Source: Scolanthus callimorphus
Lineage: Eukaryota; Cnidaria; Anthozoa; Actiniaria; Edwardsiidae
Length of the DNA stretch: 64,000 bases
Direction of reading: 5' to 3'
NCBI GenBank assembly: GCA_033964015.1
Contig: CM066917.1
Span: 30,331,951 to 30,395,950, forward strand
Under the pieces are notes generated by a model. That model was not told the DNA's origin. It did no database searches and was given only the letters and a program-made list of their open reading frames with translations. Numbering within the stretch: the first letter of the stretch is position 1; the number at the start of each line of letters is the position of its first letter. Below are positions 57,088-64,000 of this stretch, piece after piece. Both the position numbers and the translations under genes were made by a program.

Positions 57088-58886
57088 ATGGCGGATATCA
57101 AAATCAAGACCGACTCTGAAAACCCAGAAAACCTGCAAGATCTCACTGGATTTGTATCCTTTTCTAGAAAATTACTGATAACTATCAGTTCTTTATATAT
57201 CTGCAATTTTGTGTCGCGAGCTTTCTTCTCTCTTGAGATATTTTTAAGTACGTCGTGTTTTACCGGAAACGAACAAAATGTTTATCGAACGCTGAAACGA
57301 ACATTTCTAAAATCTTTGATGATAGCTGAGTTTCCTTGACAAATATTGCTAAAAACCAGGTTCAGACGCTGCTTACACAAATGGTAAGCCATCAACTTTG
57401 TTAAATTCTGATCTTACAGCCTTCTAAGCGTTCGCTACAGCCATTTGATCCATATTTGCTAACTCGTTTTCGTACACAAATTTTGTTCTTTTGCAGCAAG
57501 ACAAGTTCCAAAACATGTCAGACCAGATTATCACAAGAAATATCCTTTAAACTTGATTGTGCTGTATTTTGTGGTGTATTGGATTAGTGCAGATAATTGT
57601 AGTGCAAGCAACTGATTTTTCCGAGCTTGGCGTCTATGGTGTGTTTGTTGACACTCTTTGTGGATTTAACTCACTGGGACGCTGACATTCTCATCAAATC
57701 TGGTTCCGATGTCAATATTTGCCTCTCAGCGGACGCTTCACATAAACTCTTTGTTGTTGTAGAGTGTAAATTGATATCTAATGGCAAAAGCTTATTAATT
57801 TATGAGGTGTTTACGAGGCTACAATGTTTATGATATCATAAACAAAGAAAAAATGTTTTCAGTAACTGAATAAGGCCATTCATTTGCATCTCAATATAAA
57901 TCCAAACGTGACTCACATATTACGCCCTACTTATGATGTATTTTCCTGAATATAAAGGAGTGGTCATTATGGGAAGGGGGCATAGGTTGGGGCTAAAAAA
58001 GTTTTAGGTGTGGAAATTGGAGGAGGAGGGAAGGAAGTCTTTGGAAAATTCTATGGTGTTGTGAGGGGAAACAAATTGTACTACCATTTTCATTCAACCC
58101 TGAATCTTGACGATTTTTTCACGTAGGTTTACGTTTCAAATGTGCACGTTTTGCCAAGAAGTTTTCATGTTTCTGGCTCACTGATTGGCTGAAAAAATGG
58201 TGGTCAAACAGCAGCCAATCAGCGAGCAAGAAACACAACAACTTCTCGACAAAACTTGCATGTTTGAAACGTGAACCTACGCGAAAAAATCGTCACGCTT
58301 CAGGGTTGAACGAAAATGGTAGTATTTTTAATTTGTAGTTTTCAACAGCAATAAACACATAATTTGAATGCATTTTCTGGCAATCCTGTGAGCTTGAATT
58401 TTTAAAATTTTCTTCCAGTCTCCCTAAAAATTTTTCTAAACCAATCCTGTGAGCTTGGAGTTGACAAAGTTTTCAAAATTTGTCTTTCATATTTACCAAA
58501 CTGCCCAGCCACATGGTCATTACTACTGAAAAGTTATGATGAATCTTACCATTTTGAGTAACAACAACAACAACAACAATTCAAATTTACATATGTATTT
58601 TATTCATTTTCCTGTGCTGTAAAAGATCAATATTCATGTACCATAGAACCCTCATAATTAGGGTTTAAAGTTAGCTAGTTATCTACTGTTAGCATTTGAT
58701 TTAGGAAAATGTGACCTGGGAAACAGAATTTGTTATAATTTAGTACAGCTTTCTGTAGATGAATGTCCAAGTGATTCCTTTTCCTTAATTAACATACTCG
58801 ATGAAATGAGCAACAGAATTGATGACTTGGAGAAAAACATAGGAGAGCTGATGAACCAAGCTGGAGTTGATGAACCAGAGAAATAA
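57088..58886 (+). CDS. HSBP1: Heat shock factor-binding protein 1
   Basis: Four exons: 57088-57153, 57360-57383, 57497-57539 and 58798-58886, giving 73 residues plus stop (human about 76). The protein starts MADIKIKTDSENPENLQDL, continues VQTLLTQM, QDKFQNMSDQIITR, then DEMSNRIDDLEKNIGELM and ends near NQAGVDEPEK. This heptad pattern is the HSBP1 coiled coil, a small trimer-forming protein that binds the HSF1 trimerisation domain and dampens the heat shock response; it is also linked to WASH complex assembly. Intron 2 is an ordinary GT-AG intron. Intron 3 must be AT-AC, because no other junction restores the frame and the conserved ITR-I-DEM sequence. Intron 1 also has a U12-type donor. The reading frame is intact. 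It is divergent from FBXO15, perhaps sharing a promoter. Confidence 0.95.
57154..57359 (+). other. Probable U12-type GT-AG intron (HSBP1 intron 1)
   Basis: Donor GTATCCTTTT matches the minor-spliceosome consensus GTATCCTTT. A TTTCCTTGAC branch-site match is at 57331-57340, about 20 bases before the acceptor AG, slightly farther than usual for U12 introns. Confidence 0.7.
57540..58797 (+). other. U12-type AT-AC intron (HSBP1 intron 3)
   Basis: Donor ATATCCTTT is the U12 AT-AC consensus, the branch site TTCCTTAAT is at 58781-58789, and the intron ends ATAC about 10 bases later. Removing exactly this stretch restores the HSBP1 frame; any GT-AG alternative at the donor fails because a stop follows at once. 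Confidence 0.9.
58560..58582. repeat. (AAC)n microsatellite
   Basis: Six uninterrupted AAC units within HSBP1 intron 3. Confidence 0.9.
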
Positions 58887-59419
58887 AGCCTTTGGTCCTC
58901 CTGTGGTGTGTTGTAGCATAACTTGGATCCCCTGTGGTACTACCAGCTGGATGATGAATGTGTATAAAGAGGCTAATTGATCAGAAAAATACGTTCCTGT
59001 AGAAGTGCTTTTAGTTATCTTATTTTATAAAAAATATAGTGTCCATTGTCAAGAAGAGATGGCATTTTATACAACATAATGTATGTAAAAATATTCCAAA
59101 CCTGAACTTGACTTAGTAGTGTTGTGCATGAAACATGTGTTTGTATATAAAACTTGGACAGAAATCAACAAAATCATAGTGACCTGTAAACATTTTCTCC
59201 AAATGAAAGTTATCAGCTCAGACTTGCGATCAAGAGATTATGAGTGTCAATGTATTTTCTATGTTCATTTAGAAATAATAGAGGTTTTTTATTAAAAAGA
59301 TCAATCCACTGGAGCTTATAGTTGTTGTGCTTCTTCTGTCTACCAAACCAGCAGTGTAAAAGGCACAAGCACAATCATGAGGAGTCCTATAATTGTGGTG
59401 ATAACTTCCAAAAGAGGGG

Positions 59420-59530
59420 CAAGAAATTTGCCTGGGAGATATACAGTAAATAATGGGAAGTTTCAATTTTTTTCCAGGAGACTAAGGGTAACTGTGAGTC
59501 TCCCATGAAATCCGGAAGAGTTGGCAGGTA
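59420..59530. repeat. Inverted copy of the caggagtctc dispersed repeat
   Basis: tgcctgggagatatacagtaaataatggg and gggtaactgtgagtctcccatgaaatccggaagagttggcaggta. The plus-oriented relatives are at 53710-53800 and 56475-56570, sharing ctcccgg, caggagtctcaagattttt and tactgtatttat words. Confidence 0.65.
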
Positions 59531-59643
59531 TGCATCTGTCCGTCCATAGTTGACCCCATGGCACTAGGATATTGTTAAATGTAATCATTGTGGTAACTCA
59601 GAAAAATATCCAAAGCTGAATGGGTGATTTCAGAAACATATAA

Positions 59644-60055
59644 GTATGTTTCCGGTTAGCGCAGTGGTAGAGCGCCGGGCTTATGTTCGGGAGGTTGGGA
59701 GTTCAAACCCTGGCCGGGCCAACACTCAGGGTCTTTTTCTAATAATTGAGGAGAAGGTGCTGCCTTTGCTCTAACATCTGCAAATTGTTAGACCTTCGCG
59801 TCTTCTCGGATAAGGACGTTAAACCGTAGGCCCCGTCTCTCACATACACTACACTAACCTGAACCAGAGGGACGTTAAAGAACCACGAGGACCGTCGGAA
59901 GTTGCCCAACCTCAGTGTCACAGAACTCACAATACTAACACACACTCATGTTTATAAAGCTGGTTCTTATAGGATGAGTTATCCATTAATGTAAAGCGCT
60001 TTGAGCCGCGAGGATAAGCGCTATATAAGCACGTTATTATTATTATATTATTATT
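59644..60055 (+). mobile_element. tRNA-derived SINE
   Basis: The head has a pol III A box (TTAGCGCAGTGGTAGAGCG) and B box (GAGTTCAAACCC) at tRNA-like spacing. A body with gataaggacgttaaaccgta and cagagggacgttaaagaacc follows; this resembles the conserved central domain (Nin-DC type) of many invertebrate SINEs, from memory. The tail gtaaagcgctttgag..gcgctatataagc ends in (ATT)n. A fragment of the body (gctctaacctctgcaa) is at 38238-38270. Confidence 0.85.
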
Positions 60056-60280
60056 CTGGTGATTTGCATGCACCAATATAATCATAACATTTAGTACCAC
60101 TGTGCATGATGTGAAATAAAATAAAAATAGCACAGATGAGGTCAAACACGAAGCAGACGGGAGGTTTTCACGAAATTTTACTAACACAAGTCCAGAAATG
60201 TTTCTGCACAAGTCCTAATGCCCTTGTGTCTGTATCTTGACGGGTACCCTGTGTGTAATCTGTTCGCTGGCTCACAAAAC

Positions 60281-60355
60281 ATGGCGGACGTAAAGAGACC
60301 AAAGCAGTTGCTGCATTGTCTTGCACAAATCTTAGCAGAGGAAAGGGTTTGTTAA
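60281..60355 (+). other. Upstream short reading frame before POP4
   Basis: ATG at 60281 opens MADVKRPKQLLHCLAQILAE and stops at 60353. It may be an upstream ORF in the POP4 leader or an alternative first exon; no good donor links it to the next exon. Confidence 0.35.
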
Positions 60356-60407
60356 TCGTATTACAGGTAATTTTTATGTGGAAAGGAGTGGAAGGTCTTA
60401 CGAAGGC

Positions 60408-62651
60408 ATGAACCAGCCCAGCAGTATATCAGACGGTCAGTATATTTAGCTAGGAATTTATCGGTTTGTCTTTTCGGGGTGTCAGTGTGCTATCGACATC
60501 GTCTCGTCATTCGATCTCTTTATAAAGTTTACATTACAGTCTTCGGCTTGTAGCATATATAAACCATTGTTATTTGTTAACTTGCAGCCTCACTTTACAG
60601 TGAGCTTCCGCTGCATGTCAAACATGAGAAAGGACGATTGGGAATGAAGGTAAGAAAACATTTTATACTACTGCTTGGAATAAGCTGACCTTTACAATTC
60701 ATTGTGTAGATTGTTTAAGACTTTATACTAGGGTCAGTAATATAGCATATGAGCGTTATGTATGGCCCCGCTTTAGTGCCTTTTTACTATTCTCTAATGT
60801 TCTTCACAAGAGTGCTATTTCTATCTTTATGAAACCAATGGTTATAGCAAGTTTGCACTATGTTTGTCAATGGTATATTTTTACATTTTCAAGCCTCTCA
60901 ACTGCTCATCCAAAGAATATGTGGCCACCTTTCTCAGTCAAACTGTCAAGAAAAATAATGCTGGTACAGAACTTGAAGAGAAGTTGGAGCGTAAGCCCCT
61001 AATGTTGGACAGTCTGAAGATTCCAAAGAATAGGAACACTCAGAAATCCAAGACCATGTCTGCCAAACTGAGGAAAGCAAGAAAATCTATGATTTAGCTC
61101 CTAAGAATCAAAGTATGTACATACACTTATCATATGTTACATGGTCCATGGTCTACACTCAAATGCAAGCAGCTGTAAAACTGGTTTATACTGTAAATCA
61201 TCATATTGATAGAAGGATAAACATTTTCAGGTTTCAGATGTACCTGCCATTACACAAGCTGTGGAAAGAGTACATGCAAGACACTCTGGAATTGCAGCCT
61301 CATAGGTAATGGGCACTAATCCATTGCCATGACTCTCTTGCCTTTTCACATATACTAGAATTTAAAACTCTCCTGTGCAATAGACATCCAAATGCTTATC
61401 CTTCATCCCTTCACAATCTCAATCAAGAAGGAACAGATTGAGGAATTTGTGATTCCAGAAAAAATCTTATAATTACAACTGAGACCCAAATAGTTCCCTG
61501 CTAGGAAACCCCTGCTAGCAGAGGTCTCTTTTCTCTGCATTTTGCTGGCTGAGGGTCGTGAGGAAAAGAGACAGCGGAAAAACAAAATGAGTTTGACCCA
61601 TGGCAGATGTCTTCTCCTCGTGACCCTTAGCCAATGAAATGCAGAGAAAAGAGGCCTCTGCTAGCAGGGAACCCAAATAGAGGAATAGTCAAGAAACCTG
61701 TCTCCTGCAGGAACCCTATAGAATGACTTTACCCTCCAGTCGACAAAATCATTTTATGTTCTATGTATTTTATGTAAATTTCAGCAATTTAAAGACCATA
61801 TATCCAAGGCTTTTGAAGGCAGACTATCATGGGTGCTTGTTAACAGGTGAAATAATATTCTAGGGTCTAGATTAATGAGTTTTAAAATCCACTAGCTTTG
61901 CAGATACTAACCTACAATTGAATGGAACAAGAACAAAAACTATTTTACCCCAGCTGCAGTTATGTAATGCTTAGTAAATAGAGTAGATAGTAAAGAATCT
62001 TCACACAATCATTTCTGTGCAGTGTAACTTGATGGAATTCATGATGTTTTTTTTTTTTCAGTGTGTCGATCAAAATGCCCTTCCCTTATTGGTACCACAG
62101 GGATCCTGCTGCAGGAAACAAAACATGTTTTCAAAATAATTACAAAGGATGACAAACTGAAGAGTAAGTTAGAAAACTAAATCAATCTGAAGGGAGCTAA
62201 TTTCCATAGAAGGGGAATGAGAAATAATTGAACCATTTCCTCCATGGGACACGAGCCACGCCTATTTTGTGCCTATTTTGTAAAACACAGGCAACTAAGC
62301 AAGTTCAAGTAATTTTTTTCAGTTAGCATGTTTCACATCTTCTCATCCTGAAAATAAGTACATATTCTCTAATCCCAAGAATTCTCTTGCAACTAAAACT
62401 CTATCATTCAACCCTCGTTGTGCACTGTTTTCGAGTTTCTTTGCTCTGAGGGTTTTTGTGCTCTGTTTTCAGAGAAGACCAGCATGAATGATTGTCTTGC
62501 TTCTTTGATTTCAGCTATCCCTAAAACAAACAGCGTCTTTTCGTTCGAGCTGATGGGCTTTATGTTCAAGATCTACGGAAATCAGTTCAGATTCAAGTCG
62601 AGTGAACGATCTGGAAGGAAATTCAAAGCTAAGGCTACCGTGGACTTATGA
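60408..62651 (+). CDS. POP4: Ribonuclease P/MRP protein subunit POP4 (Rpp29)
   Basis: Exons 60408-60435, 60588-60649, 60894-61112, 61231-61305, 61785-61846, 62062-62163 and 62515-62651 (stop TGA). The C-terminal half matches POP4 closely: LPLHKLWKEYM, LLKADYHGCLLT, CRSKCPSLIGTTGILLQET, KHVFKIITKDDKLK, then IYGNQFRFKSSERSGRKF and the end ATVDL. This is the Sm-like barrel domain that contacts the RNA and partner subunits of nuclear RNase P (tRNA 5' maturation) and RNase MRP. The N-terminal part is lysine-rich and diverged. In exon 3 the frame breaks at the AAAA run 61082-61085; one missing A restores RKIYDLAPKNQ, which aligns with the family. The exon 3/exon 4 junction also lacks one base. As an essential gene, assembly errors are likelier than decay. 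The start at 60408 gives the phase needed by exon 2 but is not otherwise proven. Confidence 0.9.
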
Positions 62652-62830
62652 GCACCGCACAGCCTCGATAAACTGAACGGAAGAAGAAAGAAGATGGAAG
62701 AAGTCCGTAGAAAGATTGCAAGTTAAAAACTGCCGCAATATGTGCTAAAGGCGGCAAAGGGTGTTCATATGTCGCGACTGAAAAGAAAATGATTTTTTTT
62801 GTAATAAGAAAAACCCAAAAGAAAAATACA
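62652..62830 (+). other. POP4 3' UTR
   Basis: AT-rich sequence after the stop codon; no canonical AATAAA was seen nearby. It runs into the GATA microsatellite at 62833. Confidence 0.4.
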
Positions 62831-62832
62831 AG

Positions 62833-63060
62833 TATGTAGATAGATAGATAGATAACTTTATTAAAGTGTCAAAAAAACCGTCTAGCGTGGGAGAAATCCC
62901 ACACTAATATGGGGACACAACAAAAAGGAATAAAAAAAAAAATAGAAAAAATGAAAGCTGTAAATACTAAACAAAACAAGTGGAATGTAAATAAAGATTG
63001 TGATTGATAGTGATAACAAGTGTTTCCGTTGAAAAACACCGCGCAGGAATACCCCGCTAG
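62833..63060 (-). mobile_element. Possible LINE 3' tail with (GATA)n
   Basis: tagatagatagataactttattaaagtgtc followed by gtgggagaaatcccacactaatatggggacac. On the minus strand this ends ..aataaagttatctatctatc, a common layout for 3' ends of cnidarian non-LTR elements. No coding part seen. Confidence 0.4.
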
Positions 63061-64000
63061 CCTGTGTTACCGTGTGCTTTCAGGGAAAATAAATCCATAG
63101 AAACAGAGGAAAAGCGGTGAGAAGTTCGACGAGCGAGGTTTTGGCCGCGCGACCCAAAATCTCATTCAAGTTTCTCTCGTCCTGAAAACTCCACGGCAGA
63201 GCTTGCTACGCAGGCTAATAATACCCTGCTAGCAGAGGTAGCAGAACGCTTACTTTTTCTAATACAGCCTACCCCTCGCAACGAGGATTACTGGCTGGGG
63301 GGTCAGCTAAGTATATAGAGATAATTACATAGTAAGAACTTGGTATCGTTTTTATTCACGAGTTTTCGTGTCGTAGCGCGAACGAGCGAGTCTTCGAGCG
63401 AGTGTCATAATTTGTTTATTATATACTCTGAGTCTGGTAAAATAGCAAAAAAATAAAGAAAAATTGCATTTTATTCGTGCCGTGAATGATATCGTATCAT
63501 TCACTGATACGATTTTATTCACAGGTGTTATCACATGATTTCTGGTCAAAGTATATATAATAAATATACAAACTAAGTCTAATAGAAAAGGAAAAATAAA
63601 TAAACGAACATCAATTAACCTGGATTGGCCCATCTGGTTTCTAAAAGAGTCTAATGAGCAGTTTTCACAAAAATAAGGCGGGCAGGGTAGCGCAAAAATG
63701 TGGGCGAGCGAAAAATGGAGAGGGGTTACAAGGAGGGTACAGAACCCAAAATATCTTGATTTTGGACGTGAGCGTAGAAAACCCCTCGTAGTTTCAGTTT
63801 GTCTGGTCAATCTGTAAGGATTTACAGGCTAATAGAGAGGTGCCCCCCCGAATGCCCCTGTCCAACGCGTGCGCGAATGGCTGAAAAGTGCGCGCATGAT
63901 CTGTGGCGGAGAGATGGGATTTACCAAGAGGCCTACACCAGCGCTTAAGCGAGATGAAAGTCGACTGATTTTCCAGGCGTGCCTTATTTTGCATGACAGG
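63061..64000. other. No gene recognised
   Basis: Contains a short gatatcgtatcattcactgatacga hairpin near 63488 and a gctagcagaggtagca word also present at 61512. Open stretches on the minus strand show no family. Confidence 0.45.

Noticed and set aside
59644..59720. Functional tRNA gene
   Set aside because: A and B boxes are present, but no paired acceptor stem was identified and the sequence continues into a SINE body and (ATT)n tail.

Overview
The window looks like nuclear DNA of an anthozoan cnidarian, most likely a stony coral. This is inference: the genes are intron-rich and metazoan (HSBP1, POP4/RPP29, an FBXO15-type F-box protein, an IRF, a rhodopsin-family GPCR, ShK and CAP secreted proteins), and the DNA between and inside them is packed with small inverted-repeat elements, LINE scraps and a tRNA-derived SINE, as in coral genomes. 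Exon boundaries below were set by hand from splice signals, reading phase and recognised protein families, not from transcripts.

Layout. 1-5600: repeat-rich, no gene recognised. 5634-22350: three CAP-superfamily secreted-protein genes in tandem on the minus strand; the first has an upstream ShK domain, and the other two are near-identical in exon structure and share a duplicated promoter. Their introns hold transposons, including a 2 kb terminal-inverted-repeat element with minisatellite arms. 22600-28500: repeats and LINE fragments. 28814-33244 (minus): an IRF-type transcription factor, C-terminal end not found. 36074-42705 (plus): a large disordered protein whose N-terminus resembles the Scm3/HJURP CENP-A chaperone domain. 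44206-45211 (minus): a GPCR with frame breaks. 47706-55253 (minus): an FBXO15-like gene of at least 13 exons. 57088-58886 (plus): HSBP1, head-to-head with FBXO15, with one clear AT-AC U12-type intron and a second probable U12 intron. 60408-62651 (plus): POP4, an RNase P/MRP subunit.

The genes do not form one pathway. The cluster with a shared theme is the secreted CAP trio. Several otherwise well-kept genes (IRF, Scm3-like, GPCR, POP4) carry one-base frame breaks, often at short homopolymers, which suggests residual assembly indels more than gene death. Intergenic DNA shows many hairpin elements; a CTGATTGG box next to GCGCGC recurs in several unrelated ones.
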